64,000 bases of DNA from Eptesicus fuscus (lineage: Eukaryota; Chordata; Mammalia; Chiroptera; Vespertilionidae). Numbering within the stretch: position 1 is the stretch's first letter; each line of letters begins with the position of its first letter. The position numbers and the translations under genes were made by a program. The stretch lies in NCBI RefSeq assembly GCF_027574615.1, contig NC_072473.1:115302529-115366528 (forward strand), given 5' to 3'. The notes under the pieces were generated by a model. That model saw nothing but the letters and a program-made list of their open reading frames with translations, had not been told where the DNA came from and made no database searches. Shown here piece by piece: positions 45,292-57,840 of the stretch.

Positions 45292-45952
45292 TTATGGAAT
45301 TCTATGTATATGTGTTATGGAATTCTATGTATAATGAGAAATATTAAGGTATGACTTTTTTATCTCATACATGGTTAGGTATCATAAATTGTTTATATCA
45401 GACTTAATATTTTTATTTTTTTTAAAAAAGCATGCCCATAATTTGTATAATTGATCTAAATTATATCCTTTGTATAATTTGTCAAATGATATCCTTGATT
45501 ATTTTACCTTTTATGAATGAATTTGAACTGTTATTAAACCCTTAATGAGTTGTAAGAACTAAGAAATCTTTCAGGCTTATATGAAGTATTAAAGATAGGG
45601 TCTCAAATTTAAAATGGTTTACAACAGAACACTTTATATTTAAGAAAATCAGTGTAAAGTGTATGTACTATCATCTAGTCCAGTAAAATATAGTGCATTA
45701 TCTACATTTCTCAAAATTTTCAAAGATAAAAATAACTTTTCTGATTCCCCCTTCCCCCTTATTATTCTCTCTTTTGTTTCTCTTTTCTCATCGAACACAT
45801 TTTTGCTGGGATCCTAGGGGAAAAAAGTCTTAAAATGTATTTTTAAGTCAAATTTATAAGGTGTAATTAGGCTATGGTTCAGGTTTTGTCCTTATGGATA
45901 AAGATGTTAAGATAACATCTTATTAGGTCTTGTGCTTTTCTATCATGTTCAA

Positions 45953-46009
<57 letters not shown>

Positions 46010-46606
46010 TTAATGGAGTAATTAAATCATCATATTATTTCTGTTTTTTTTAAATCGATTCCCCAGTGTTCTATTATTAATAATAGAATAGCCAGGTTGA
46101 AAATAATGCCTTTTATCCATTATTTCTCAATGTCTTTGATGCCATACTTTTGAACAAAACTAAATAATATTAACATTTATTGTAGTCTAAAAAAAGGAGA
46201 AAAATATTTAAAGATTTCTAGTTTCTCAAATTACCCTTGTTTTGCCTAGTGAATAAAAAATTATGTTCTGGAATCACTGGGCTTTAATTCATCATCAGAG
46301 TTATCTCCAGAGAATTGTATTTCTACATCTAGAGAGACTCTTCTTGCTTGTCATTCTTAATTTAGAGCAGCAGCCCAAGTCATACACCAGTACAAAGAGC
46401 ATCAGTAAAAATGTCACATCAAAATGAATTAAAGTAAATGGATTTGGTAGCTATCAGTGTGTCTGTCAGGGCATTACAAGTCTTCACTACCACATATTGT
46501 AGGTATAAACTGTCTATCATGGTTGATTTTTCCTGCTGCAATGTATGCTCCAACAATTATAGCAATTACCTACACAATGTAATATCAGTTCACATAAAGC
46601 TAAAAT
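45292..46606. other. AT-rich stretch with (CT)n at 45,957-46,006
   Basis: No gene or repeat family was recognised. A roughly 50-bp CT microsatellite is the only clear feature. Confidence 0.5.
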
Positions 46607-46622
46607 AAAAATTGTGTGATAC

Positions 46623-46893
46623 TGCACTAGCTGGTGTGGCTCAGTTGGTTGGGAGTCATCCCATGTACTGAAAGGTTGCCAGCTCGATTCCCGTTCCAGG
46701 CACAAGTCTTGGTTGCAGGCTCAATCCCTGGTAGGGGGCATGCAAGAGGCATCTGATCAGTGTTTCTCTCTCATGGATGTCTCTATCTATGTATCTATCT
46801 ATATATATATTTATCTATCTATCTATATATCTATCTATCTATCTCTCTTCCTCTCCCTTTTTATTTCTGTAAAAATCAATAAAAATATTTTAG
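46623..46893 (+). mobile_element. tRNA-derived SINE with 16-bp TSD
   Basis: Sense SINE (head ctagctggtgtggctcagttgg, core 'ggtagggggcatgcaagaggca', tail aaaaatcaataaaaatatttt) with an (ATCT)n expansion at 46,785-46,845. Perfect TSD aaaaattgtgtgatac at 46,607-46,622 and 46,894-46,909. Confidence 0.95.
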
Positions 46894-47109
46894 AAAAATT
46901 GTGTGATACAAGTATGAGCCTACAGATTAAGTGAACAAAATAGCAATTATAGAAGGAAAGATAGAAGATAATTATTTAATAAATAGAGCATATTCAATTG
47001 GAATGGAAAAGTTACTACTCAGTTAAGTATGTTAGAACAAATAGTCATTTAGGAAATATATATACTTTTTCTGTAACTATATATGTTTACTTCATATTTT
47101 ATACTTAAA

Positions 47110-47610
47110 TATATCCTATATAGATTAAAATAATGGTTTACAGCCAGGGAAATATATCAGAATGAATACTGTTTCCAGCTCTCTCAAAATATACATTACA
47201 GCTGTGTTCACTTGAACAAAAAATTGGGACAAACTAAAATATAAAAAATAGAAGAGTAGTTAAACAAATAATGGTACATTAAGTCAAAGGTCTTTTGTGG
47301 AAGAGACATGAGAAAGATCTCATTTTGTTAACATGAAAAACATAATATGTAATCTAGTATTGAGATAATTAACCAAAGATACAAAACTGCATGCATAGTA
47401 TGTCCAGAGGTAGGGAGTAAAAGAGAGAGAAAAAACACTGTAAAACAATAATCATTATCTCTGGATGTTGGAATTAAAATAGATTTTTCTTCTTTCAGTT
47501 TCTCTTTGTCTCTTTTTGCTTATCTGTATTTTCAAATTTGTCCTCCATTAGCACATACAGTATGACTTTAGTATTAAGGATATTATTAAAAATAGAAAAA
47601 AGGGTGAGTT
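47110..47610 (+). mobile_element. Ancient L1 3' end
   Basis: Decayed sense L1: 'aaataatggtacatta', 'gatctcattttgttaacatgaaaaa', 'tatctctggatgttgg' and 'tttctttcagtttctctttg' follow the old L1 ORF2-end and 3' UTR order. Confidence 0.6.
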
Positions 47611-47696
47611 GGATATTATATACATATCATATATGTAATTATATATAAAGAATGCCATATGTAATTACATATGTAATATATAATATTATAGTTAGA

Positions 47697-47907
47697 CTAG
47701 AGGCCTGATGCACGAAATTCATGCAAGAGTAGGTCTTCCTTCCCCTTGCTGCTGGCACCGGCTTCCTTCTGTCACCTGGCAGCACCAGGACCCAGGCTTC
47801 CCTCTGGCAGCCGACAGGTGCCCAGGACCTGGGCTTCCCTCGCAGCCCCATCTTCATCCAGAAGGATGTCTGGTCTAATTAGCATATTATGTTTTTATTA
47901 TTATAGG
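47697..47907 (-). mobile_element. HeliBat-type Helitron, 211 bp
   Basis: 3' terminus ctag at 47,697 with hairpin-like gcacgaaattcatgc; 5' end tttttattattatagg at about 47,907. The 5' end carries ATGCTAAT, as in the Helitron ending at 43,151. The interior has a diverged duplication containing cttccctc(t)ggcagcc. It is short and without the usual minisatellite. Confidence 0.85.
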
Positions 47908-48684
47908 TTATATAATTTTTGGAAATAGTTTTTTCCACCTAACATAATCATTTTTACTTACATCTCTTTTTAGTGTATCAGCATGATACAAATATAACCT
48001 GTTGAAAAGTGAAAATTGAAAATCCAGTCAACTGTGTCTCCTGTCCACACATTTTTTTTTTCTGGGAACTGAATTAACTGAGACATTAGATGACATAGAA
48101 ATAATAAGACTTAAACTGAATAGTGAATTCAAAATATATCTATCAAACTATAATCATCATGGTAATTTAAAACTACAAAACACTTTATAAATCATATAAT
48201 TCTATCTTCCTGGAGATAAGAAAACTGAGAAATCAGTAGTGTTGTTGTTGTTTTATTTAGCATGGATATTGAACATAAATATTTCAAAAAACTACATAAA
48301 AACATTGGAAAGAACAACACAAAAAAGCCATAAAATTTAAGAAGCAAAGCAGTGAAACACTTGAATTACCTACCACAATCTTCTGGTCATTCCTTCCAGT
48401 ACTGTGTAGTTTTGGATTAAACTAAACTGTCCCTTTGGATAAGAGGTAGATATAAGATTCAAGGAGTTGTTTTAAAAAAGATGGGCTGATCATCTTGCTC
48501 TTTCTTGCTTCTCCTCACTCTTAAACTTGTCTGAAATTTTCTGAGCTTCACAGAGAAATTCTCTTTTCTGGTAGGAGGTATTCTTGAGTTATATTTATTC
48601 TTCTCCTTGACATATTATAACTTAAATGCTATGAAATAAAATCAATAATACTTAAGTACTATAACTACAAAATATTTATGTTAC
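47908..48684. other. AT-rich unannotated stretch
   Basis: No gene or repeat family was recognised. Confidence 0.4.
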
Positions 48685-49186
48685 AGAAGAGAGCCTCAGG
48701 GAGCTATGCTTTGGCTTCCTAGAAATGTTATAGGAAAGAAGTGAGCCAAGAAGGGGCTGATGTTAGCTCACTTGGAAGAAACAGTCACAGTCAAAGAAGT
48801 GCTCTAAGGCAGGGCAGCCATTAGCTCACTGGATCCAAGAAAGGAGATAGGATCAGGGGCTAAGCCCTGGCAAGCTGCTGCTTCCCATTGCTGCCCTGGT
48901 TGCAAGTCTCATGAGGACCCATTACAGTTCAGGAGGAAGTAAAAAGTTCATGCCTGATAAAGAGCATGGCAAGTACCCTTTGTCTTGAGGGTTTTATCTT
49001 CTTTCTCTGGTAAGGGAGGAGAGATATAAACCATTTGTTCTCAAGTTAAGAAAGATAAGGTCTTGTGGTTCACTAGCTGGTTGTAAGTGGTTTAAATTAA
49101 AATTATTTGGCCTTGTTTAATTATCTTATCTCAGTTTCCCTATTCCACTGTCCTAGGAATTTTCCTAGCTTCTTACTATTCTGTCT
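48685..49186 (-). mobile_element. LTR fragment (endogenous retrovirus type)
   Basis: 48,990-49,186 shares long stretches with 50,865-51,044 ('ggaattttcctagcttcttactatt', 'ttggccttgtttaatt', 'gaggagagatataaaccattt'), so it belongs to the same LTR family and orientation. It is incomplete at the left; no retroviral coding sequence is attached. Family not assigned. Confidence 0.6.
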
Positions 49187-49193
49187 CACTATG

Positions 49194-49196
49194 ATA

Positions 49197-49249
<53 letters not shown>
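49194..49249. repeat. (TA)n microsatellite
   Basis: An almost pure TA tract of about 55 bp. Confidence 0.95.
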
Positions 49250-49250
<1 letters not shown>

Positions 49251-49269
49251 TGGCATGGCCATAAAAAAA

Positions 49270-49760
49270 AAAAAAAGTCCTGCCATTGTGACAACATGAA
49301 TAGATCTTGAGGGCATTACACTAAATGAAATAAATTATACAAAAACAAATACTGTATAATCTCATTTTTATGTGGAATACAAAACAAAACAAAACCTGAG
49401 CTCTTGGAAACAGAGTACAGTTGGTGGTTGTCAAAAAGGAAGGGAGTGCTTTGGCTAAATAGGTGAAAGTGGTAAAACATTACAAATTCAATTTATGGAA
49501 TAAATAAATCCTGGGGCTGTAACAATGTTCAGCATGGTTACTATAGTTAACAACAGTGTATTGCATGTTAAAAAGTTGCTAAAAGAGTAGATATTAAAGT
49601 ACTCATACAAAAATTATAAATGTGTGATATGGATGTTAACTAAATTTATTGTAGTAATCATTTCATAATTTTTACAGATAACATGTTATTATGTACACCT
49701 AAAACTAATGTAATGTTCTATATCAATGGTATCTTCATAAAAATTGGTTTTAAAACAAAG
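49270..49760 (+). mobile_element. L1MA-like 3' end, 5'-truncated
   Basis: Sense L1 end: 'aacatgaatagatcttgagg', 'ggttactatagttaacaacagtg' and 'gtacacctaaaactaatgtaatg' are the typical order of a mammalian L1 3' UTR, closing with 'atcttcataaaaattgg'. Confidence 0.8.
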
Positions 49761-50219
49761 AAAACATTTTCTTTCTAGTAATTTTCTTGCTTTTGTTTTT
49801 CTGAAGAAATGAAAACTAAATAAAGTTATGTATTCCTTATTTTCTTTTTCCTTATATGTCCTCTTTTCAAGGTTCCAGTTATGTTTGTGTCATTGCTAAT
49901 TTCATTGTAAATTATGATATAGCATCATGAAGACTTTTGGGAAATAAGTGGAATATAAATCCTAATTGAATAAAGTAAAATACTGAAATACATTTTCATT
50001 TATCCTTATCAAAATATAACAATAACTCAAACTTGGGATTTTGTGAAATTTACATTTATATTATATAATGAAGAAATTTCCACTGTCTTCATTAAATTAG
50101 AAAAGTTGCTATGGAATTTGCAGTAATCACTTCAATTTTTTAAAGTTTGTATATTTGTCAATTCTAATGGATACTTCCCAATCTTGTTATTGTAGTGCCA
50201 GTTTTTTAATCATTGGGCC
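49761..50219. other. AT-rich unannotated stretch
   Basis: No gene or repeat family was recognised. Confidence 0.4.
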
Positions 50220-51044
50220 TGTTACAGGAGAGCTACCTATGTCGAATGGGGCTCTCCCCTCCTTGGCTCTTGTCAGTTCACAAGAAGGAATTTGGATGAG
50301 TGACAGACAACAGTGTTGACACAAAGCAAGTGAATTTATTAAGGAAGCAATCAAATGAATTTTACCAAGGAAGCAAAGCAAGCAAATGTATTAAGAAAAC
50401 ACTTGGCATAAAGCACAAGCAGCCAACTCAGGTAGTCTGAGAGCCCTGCCCAATGGGGATTTAAGAGGTTTATACCTTTCCTCCTATAGGTTTCAAAGCT
50501 CCCCTGCTGAATACCTTGGGTAGCAGACTAGGTTTTAAACTCCCCTTCTACATTGTTGTGGCTTATCTCAGAATGTTTGTACATACATCTTTTCATCTTA
50601 TTTGGAAAGTCCTAAAATGGCTGACTTCTTTATTTAGTGGGTGAGATAAATTTCCCTTTTTCTTTCCTTTCCCTCCTCCTGCCCTAGTAGCTATCATTTC
50701 TGCCTTACATCCCCCAAGTGATACCATCCAAATGCTTTTGGCATTTTATTTTCCCCCAGACTTTATCTGTCCTTGGGTTTAGCTGGCACAAATGGCATTA
50801 ATTGTGCCTTTGTTCTCTATTTTCTCAGGCCAGGCTGATGTGAGTTGTGTATTCTTTGCTTAGGGAGGCGAGGTATAAACCATTTACTCTCAGGTGTTCT
50901 TGGTTGGGAAGATAAGGTATTGCAATCTACTATCTGCGTACAAGCTGCCCAAATTGTTTGGCCTTGTTTAATTTTCTTGTCTCAGTTCAGTTTCCTCATT
51001 CCACTTTCCCAGGGATTTTCCTAGCTTCTTACTATCCTGCCACA
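50220..51044 (-). mobile_element. Solo LTR (endogenous retrovirus type), 825 bp
   Basis: On the minus strand it starts TGTGGCAGG and ends CCTGTAACA, giving the TG..CA termini of an LTR. A polyadenylation signal complement (tttatt near 50,335-50,340) sits about 115 bp from the 3' end. No gag, pol or env sequence adjoins it, so it looks like a solo LTR. A convincing TSD was not seen. Confidence 0.65.
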
Positions 51045-51348
51045 TGCCTATGAAACCATAATTCTGCTGTTGTTACCCCAGTTTAAATAAGTCTTTTTTT
51101 TTAATTTCTTTATTGATTAAGGTATTACATATGTGTCCTTATTCCCCCATTACCGCCCATCCCCCATTTATGCCCCCCACCCCCCTGTTGTCTGGGTCCA
51201 TTGATTAGGCTTATATGCATGCATATAAGTCCTTTGGTTGATCTCTCTCCCTTACCCCCACCGTCCCCTACCTTCCCTGAGGTTAGACGTTCTAATTGAT
51301 GTGTCTCTGTCTCTGGATCTGTTTTTGTTCATCAGTTCATGTTGCTCA

Positions 51349-54300
51349 TTATATTCCACAAATGAGTGAGAACATGTGATATTTATCTTTCTCTGCTTGG
51401 CTTATTTCACTTAGAATAATGCTCTCCATCTCCATCCAGGTTGTTGCAAATGGTAAGAATTCCTTCTTTTTTACCGCAGCATAGTATTCCATTGTGTAGA
51501 TGTACCACAGTGTTTTAATCCACTCATCTGCTGATGGGCACTTAGGCTGTTTCCAAATCTTAGCTATGGTGAATTGTGCTGCTATGAACAGAGAGGTGCA
51601 TATATCCTTTCTGATTCATGTTTCTAGTTTCTTGGGATATGTTCCTAGAAGTGGGATCACTGGGTCAAATGGGAGTTCCATTTTTAGTTTGTTGAGGAAA
51701 CTCCATACTGTTCTCCACAGTGGCTGCACCAGTCTGCATTCCCACCAGCAGTGCACGAGGGTTCCTTTTTCTCCACATCCTTGCCAGCACTTGTAATTTG
51801 TTGATTTGTTTATGACAGCCATTGTGACAGGTGTGAGATGGTACCACATTGCTGTTTTGATTTGCATCTCTCTGATGATTAGTGACTTTGAGCAGGTTTT
51901 CATATGTCTCTTGGCCTTCCTTCTGTCTTCTTTCAAAAAGTGTCTATTTAGATCAGTTGCCCATTTTTTGATTGGGTTGTTTATCTTCTTTTTGTTAAGT
52001 TGTATGAGTTCCCTGCAAATGTTGGAGATTAAACCCTTATCGTTGATATCATTGGCAAATATGTTCTCCCATGCAGTGGGCTTTCTTGTTATTTTATTGA
52101 TGATTTCTATTGCTGTGCAAAAGCTTTTTATTTTGATGTAGTCCCATTCATTTATTTTCTCTTTAGTTTCCATTGCCCTAGGAGCAGTATCAGTGAGGAA
52201 ATTGCTTCAGCATATGTCTGAGATTTCTCTGCCTGTGGATTCCTCTAGTATTTTTATGGTTTCCCGTTGTATGTTTAAGTCCTTTATCCATTTTGAGTTT
52301 ATTTTTGTGTATGGTGTAAGTTGGTGGTCTAGTTTCATTTTTTTTTGCATGTATCTGTCCAATTTTCCCAACACCATTTATTGAAGAGACTGTCTTGAGT
52401 CCATTGTATCTTCATGCCTCCTTTGTCAAATATTAATTCAGCATAGTGATTTGGGTCAATTTCTGGGTTCTCTATTCTATTCCATTGATCTATATGTCTG
52501 TTCCTGTGCCAATACCAGGCAGTTTTGAGAACAGTGGCTTTGTAATACAGCATGATATCTGGTATTGAGATCCCACCTACTTTGTTCTTTTTTCTCAGGA
52601 TTGCTGTAGCTATTTGGGGTCTTTTTTTATTCCAGATGAATTTTTGGAAAGTTCGTTCTAAGTCTGTGAAATTTGCCGTTGGTATTTTAATGGGAAGTGC
52701 ATTGAATTTATAGATTGCTTTGGGTAGTATGGACATTTTGATGATGTTGATTCTACCAATCCACGAACATGGTATGTTCTTCCATCTGTTTATGTCTTCT
52801 TCTATCTCTTTTTCAGTGTCATGTAGTTTTCCACATATAGGTCTTTTACCTACTTAGTTAATTTTATTCCTAGCTATCTTAATTTTTTTGGTGCGATGTT
52901 AATGGGATTGCTTTTTTAGTCTCTTTTCTGTAAGTTCATTATTGGGGTATAGAAATGCTATAGATTTCTTGGCATTAATTTTGTATCCTGTTACATTGCT
53001 GAATTCATTTATTAAGTCTAATAATTTTTTGATGGAGTCTTTAGGGTTTTCTATGTACAGTATCATGTCATTTACAAATAAGGACAGCTTTACTTCTTTT
53101 CCAATTTGGATGCCTTTTATTTCTTCTTCTTGTCTGATCACAATGGCTATTACTTCCAGCACTATGTTGAACAGGAGTGGTGAGAGTGGGCATCCCTGTA
53201 TTGTTCCTGTTCTTAGGGAAATGGTTTTAGTTTTTTCCCATTGAGTATGATGTTGGCTGTGGGTTTGTCATATTTGGCTTTTATTATGATCCTTCTATTC
53301 CCACCTTGATGAGAGTTTTTGTCAATAAAGTGTGTTGGATTTTGTCAAATGGTTTTTCTGCATCAATTGATACGACTATGTGATTTTTATCTCTCAAATT
53401 GTTTATATGATGTATCATGTTTATTGATTTACGAATATTGTACCATCCTTGCATCCCCAGGATAAATCCTACCTGGTCATGGTGTATGATCTTTCTGATG
53501 TAATGCTGGATCTGATTTGCTAGAATTTTGTTGAGGATTTTGGCATCTATGTTCATGAGGGATATTGGCCTGTAATTCTCTTTCACTGTGTTGTCTTTAT
53601 GTGGTTTTGGTATTAGGGTGATGCTGGCTTCATAGAAGGAGTTTGGAAGTGTTCCTCCTCTTGAATTTTCTGGAATAGTCTGAGGAGAATAGGTTTTAGT
53701 TCTTCCTTGAATGTTTGGTAAAAGTCCCCTGTGAAGCCGTCTGGCCCCAGGCTTTTGTTTGCTGGAAGCTTTTTGATGACTGCTTCAATTTCTTCCATAG
53801 TTATCCGCCTATTGAGATTTTTAGAATCTTCCTGAGTGAGTTTTGGAAGGTTATATTTTTCTAGGAATATGTCCATTTCCTCCAGGTTGTCCAGTTTGTT
53901 AGAATAGAGTTGTTCATAGTATTTTTTAACAATCTTTTGTATTTCTTTGGGGTCTGTTGTTATTTCACCTCTTTAATTTCTGATTTTGTTTATTTGGGTC
54001 CTTTCTCTCTGCTTCTTGGTGAGCCTGGCTAGAGGTTCATCAATCTTGTTTATCCTTTCAAAGAACCAGATCTTGGTTTCATTGATATTTTGTATTGTAT
54101 TTTTTGGTCTCTATGTCATTCATTTTTGCTCTGATCTTTATTATTTCCTTCCTTCTGCTCACTGTGGGCTATTCTTGTTGCTCTCTTTCTAATTCTTTGA
54201 GTTGTTGAGTTAGATGATTTATTACCATTTTTTTCTTGTTTTTTGAGGTAGGCTTGTAGAACTATAAACTTCCCTCTCAGGACTGCTTTTATTGTGTCCC

Positions 54301-55162
54301 ATAGCATTTGCACTGTTGTGTTTTTATTGTGATTAATCTCCAGGATGTTTTTAATTTCTTCTTTGATCTCATTGATAACCCAATCACTGTTTAATAGAAT
54401 GCTATTCAGCTTCCAAGTGTTTAAATTTTTTGGAATGTTTTTATTGTAGTTTATTTCTAATATTATGCCATTGTGGTGTGAGAAAATGATTGATATGATT
54501 TCAATCTTTTTGAATTTGGTGAGACTTTGCTTGTGACCCAGTATGTGGTCTATTTTTGAAAATGTCCCATGTGCACTTGAGAGGAACGTATATTCCGTGG
54601 CTTTGGGGTGAAATGCTCTGAAGATGTTGATTAGGTCTATCTGATCTAGTGAGTCATTTAGAATTGCTGTTTCTTTGCTTATTTTTTGTCTAGAGGATTT
54701 ATCCAGTGATGTCAGTGGTGTATTAAAGTCCCCTACTATAATTGTGTTGTTGTTGATCTCTCCCTTGATATATTCCAAGAGATTTTTTTTTATGTATTTG
54801 GTGCTCCTGCATTGGATGCATATATGTTTATCAGGGTTATATCCTCTTGTTGTATCGATTCCTTTATTATTATGAAGTGGCCTTCCTTATCTCTTCTTAT
54901 AGCTTTTACTTTGAGGTCTATTTTGTCAGATATAAGTACTGCTACCCCAGCTTTTTTTTCATTTCCATTTGCATGAAAGATGTATTTCCATCCCTTCACT
55001 TTCAGTCTATATGAGTCCCTTTTTCTGAGGTGGATCTCTTGTAGACAGCATATATATGGGTTGTGTTTTTTTTATCCATTCAGCTACTCTACGTCTTTTG
55101 ATTCAAGCATTTAGTCCATTTACCTTTAAAGTTATTATTGAAAGCTACTTGTTTGTAGCCAT
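51349..55162 (-). pseudogene. L1 ORF2 (endonuclease/RT), broken
   Basis: Read on the minus strand, ORF2 starts at 55,162 with an early stop at codon 6 and frameshifts in the endonuclease region (V-N-G-L-N-A near 55,110). A 220-codon piece (54,116-54,778) carries I-V-G-D-F-N-T-P-L. The RT domain is in pieces (53,284-53,586: D-Q-V-G-F-I-L-G-M-Q-G-W-Y-N). The catalytic F-A-D-D is changed to F-V-N-D (about 53,070), so even a repaired frame would lack a catalytic aspartate. The C-terminus reads to 51,349. Confidence 0.9.
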
Positions 55163-55210
55163 TTTTATTTTTTGTGTCTGTGTTCCTTCTTACCTTTTTA
55201 TTTCTTCTTT

Positions 55211-56128
55211 CTACACCAATAACTTTAGCATTTCTTGCATTGCTGGCTTGGTAGTGATAAACTCCCTTAGCGTTTTGTTTTGTTTTGTTTTTTGTCTGTG
55301 AAGCTCCTTATTTCCCCTTCAATTTTAAATGATAGCCTTGCTGAATAGAGTATTCTTGTATTCAGTCCCTTGGTTTGCATCACTTTGTAAATTTCCTTCC
55401 ATTCTTTTCTGGCCTGTAGTGTTTCCATTGAGAAATCATTTGATAATCTAATGGGAGCTCCCTTGTATGTAACTTTCTGTCTCTCTCTTGCAGACTTTAA
55501 GATTCTCTCTTTGTCCTGAATATTTGCCATAGTAATTATGATGTGTCTTGGTGTGGGTCTTTTCGAGTTCATCCTGTTTGGGACTCTCTGTGCTTGTCTG
55601 ATTTTTTTTTTCTTCACCACATCAGGGAAGTTTTCTGAAATTATTTCTTCAAATAGGTCTTCTAACTCTTGTTCTTCTTCCTGTTGTTCTGGAACCCCTA
55701 TTATTCGTATGTTGCTTTGTTTCATGTTGTCCCATAGCTCCCTTAGGCTCTCCTCTTGTCTTTTAATTTTTTCTCCAGTTGAATTCAGTTTGGCTGTGTT
55801 TTGCTTCCCTGTCTTCTAATTCGCTAATTCAGTCCTCCACTTCTCCTAGTCTACTGTTGAAACTTCCCATGGTGTTTTTTATTGCAGCTATATCTATCTT
55901 CATTTCTTCTTGATTCTTACATAAGTTGTTGACTTTTTCATCCATTTCTTCTTGATTCTTACATAAGGTGTTGATTTTTTCTTCCATCTGCTTTAAGAAC
56001 TCTATGATCCTTATTCTGAATTCTTTTTCTGACATATTGCATTCCTCTGTTTCACTTAGATACTTTTCTTGTGATTCCTCCTTTTCTTTCCTTTGGGGGT
56101 ATCTTTGTCTACCCATTTTTTGTTTCAC
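55211..56128 (-). pseudogene. L1 ORF1 (RNA-binding protein), broken
   Basis: Start Met-Lys-Gln-Lys-Met-Gly-Arg-Gln at 56,128 (or the Met at 56,116). A coiled coil follows (residues about 35-95) with the 14-residue unit L-C-K-N-Q-E-E-M-D-E-K-V-N-N followed by L-C-K-N-Q-E-E-M again, then a stop at 55,828. The RRM and C-terminal part lies in the frame 55,267-55,725 (R-P-T-P-R-H-I-I-I-T, A-R-E-R-Q-K-V-T-Y-K-G). A CAAAA-type expansion (complement ttttg repeats at about 55,275-55,295) frameshifts the end; the ancestral stop is at 55,211-55,213. Confidence 0.88.
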
Positions 56129-56149
56129 TGACTGATCTAGATGTCAAGC

Positions 56150-57040
56150 CATGCAGAGGCTGCTCCTTGGGTGGCAGTGGCTTCTCAGGTTGTGGTTGCT
56201 CCTCAGGCAGTCATGGTAGGAGCTGCTCCTCAGTTGGCAGTTGCTCCTCTGGTGGGTGCTGTTCGTAGCAGTGGTGTCTTCTTTGGCTTGTGGGGGAGGC
56301 TGCTCATATAGTTGCTGTTCCTTGGACGGGGGTGGGCTTATTATGAGGTTGTTGCTCCTCGGATGAGGACAGGTTGCTCATGTCCACTGCTCCTTGGACA
56401 GGGGCCGGAAGCTCACGTGGCTGCTGCTCCTTGGACAGGGGTGGACTGCTCGCGTGGCTGCTTTTCTTTAGATGGGGGCTGGCTGCGTGCTGCTGCTGTT
56501 CCTCAGATGGGACAGGCTGCTCATGATGCCACCGCTCCTTGGACAGGGGGCAGGTTGCTTGCAGGGCTGCTGCTCCTTGTACAGGTGTGGGTTGCTCATG
56601 CAGCTGCTGCTCCTCGGATGTGGGTAGGCAGCTTGTGCGTCTATTACTCCTTAGTAGGGGGTGGGCTGATCACACAGGTGCTGCTCCTCAGACGGGGGCG
56701 GAATGCTTGCACAGCTGCTGCTCCTTGGAAGGGGCCTGGCTGCTCGTGCAGCACAGCTGCTGCTCTTCGGACAGGTGCAGGGTGCAGGCTGCGCGCAGCT
56801 GCTGCTCCTCAGACGGGGTCCGGCTGCATGGGGCTGCCACTCCTCAGTCATGGGTGGGCTGCTCGTGTGGTTGCTGCTTCTCAGATGGGGAAACTGGCTG
56901 CTCACACAGCTGCTGCTCCTTGGACAGGGGAAGGTCATGTGAAGCTGCTGCTCTTAGGCCTGGAGCGGGTTGCTCGCAGGGCTGCTGATCCTTGGATAGG
57001 AGCAGGCTGCTCACGTGGCTTCTGTTCATGTGGTTGCAGT
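56150..57040 (-). repeat. 36-39 bp minisatellite in L1 5' UTR
   Basis: More than 20 diverged units of 'ctgctgctccttggacaggggtgggctgctcgcgtgg' type. On the + strand (antisense to the L1) a 246-codon open frame (56,312-57,052) and two further frames run through it, each a degenerate A-A-A-P-W-T-G-x-G-C-S type repeat. The openness follows from few TA-containing words; coding function is unlikely. Confidence 0.85.
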
Positions 57041-57383
57041 GCCCTGGGCTAAAGCGTTGGGCCAGTCAGAGGGAAGGGTGCTTCAGAACTCACAGGAGCC
57101 TGCACCCAGGGTGGCTGGAGACTCGTTGACCGTAAGACCACAGCCAAGGTAGCAGGTCCCTGACAGGGGTGACTGTAGAGTCCCAGGTGTTATCTGAGGG
57201 CACTCTGTGTGAAATTGAGGCTGGAAACCCAGTTAAAGCAGCTCTTCCCTTCAAAAAGGCTAGGCCCCTGAGGACAAGCTGGCCTCCCGGTACTGTTTGC
57301 AATGGTAGCAGAAGCTGCCTAGTTAGGTGAGCCTGATTAGCCTGCCCCTGAAGGTCCTGTGAGATCTAACTGTTCCTCAGTCA

Positions 57384-57385
<2 letters not shown>

Positions 57386-57427
<42 letters not shown>
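57386..57427. repeat. (AC)n microsatellite
   Basis: AC repeats within the L1 5' UTR. Confidence 0.95.
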
Positions 57428-57430
<3 letters not shown>

Positions 57431-57788
57431 CACCTGACCACACACTCCTCTTTTACTCCCTCACTCACTCATGCTCTCTCCCTCACTGCCGCATTCTTCC
57501 TACCTCTATAGTTGGGTCTAGGGTGTTATTGACCCGTTCGTGGATGGAGTTTCCTCTCCAGGTGTCTGGTTATGTGGCTTGCTCTCAAGACCCTTGGCCA
57601 GACAGGATAAAATTCACCTCAACAAGACACAACACAGAGGGAACTAAGCACAAATGTACTCATGACACCAATAACCCCATTATAAGTGACCACCTGAGAA
57701 AAGAGAGTTAGGACAGAGAAAAGAGAGCACAAATGCTATCAAAGAGAGAGAAAAAGATAAGAGATAAAAGAAAAAGGAATAAAAAGGA

Positions 57789-57790
<2 letters not shown>

Positions 57791-57837
<47 letters not shown>

Positions 57838-57840
57838 TAT
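57791..57840. repeat. (TA)n microsatellite
   Basis: TA repeats within the L1 5' UTR. Confidence 0.95.

Noticed and set aside
48685..51044. Intact endogenous retrovirus
   Set aside because: No gag, pol or env-like reading frame was seen between or beside the LTR pieces.
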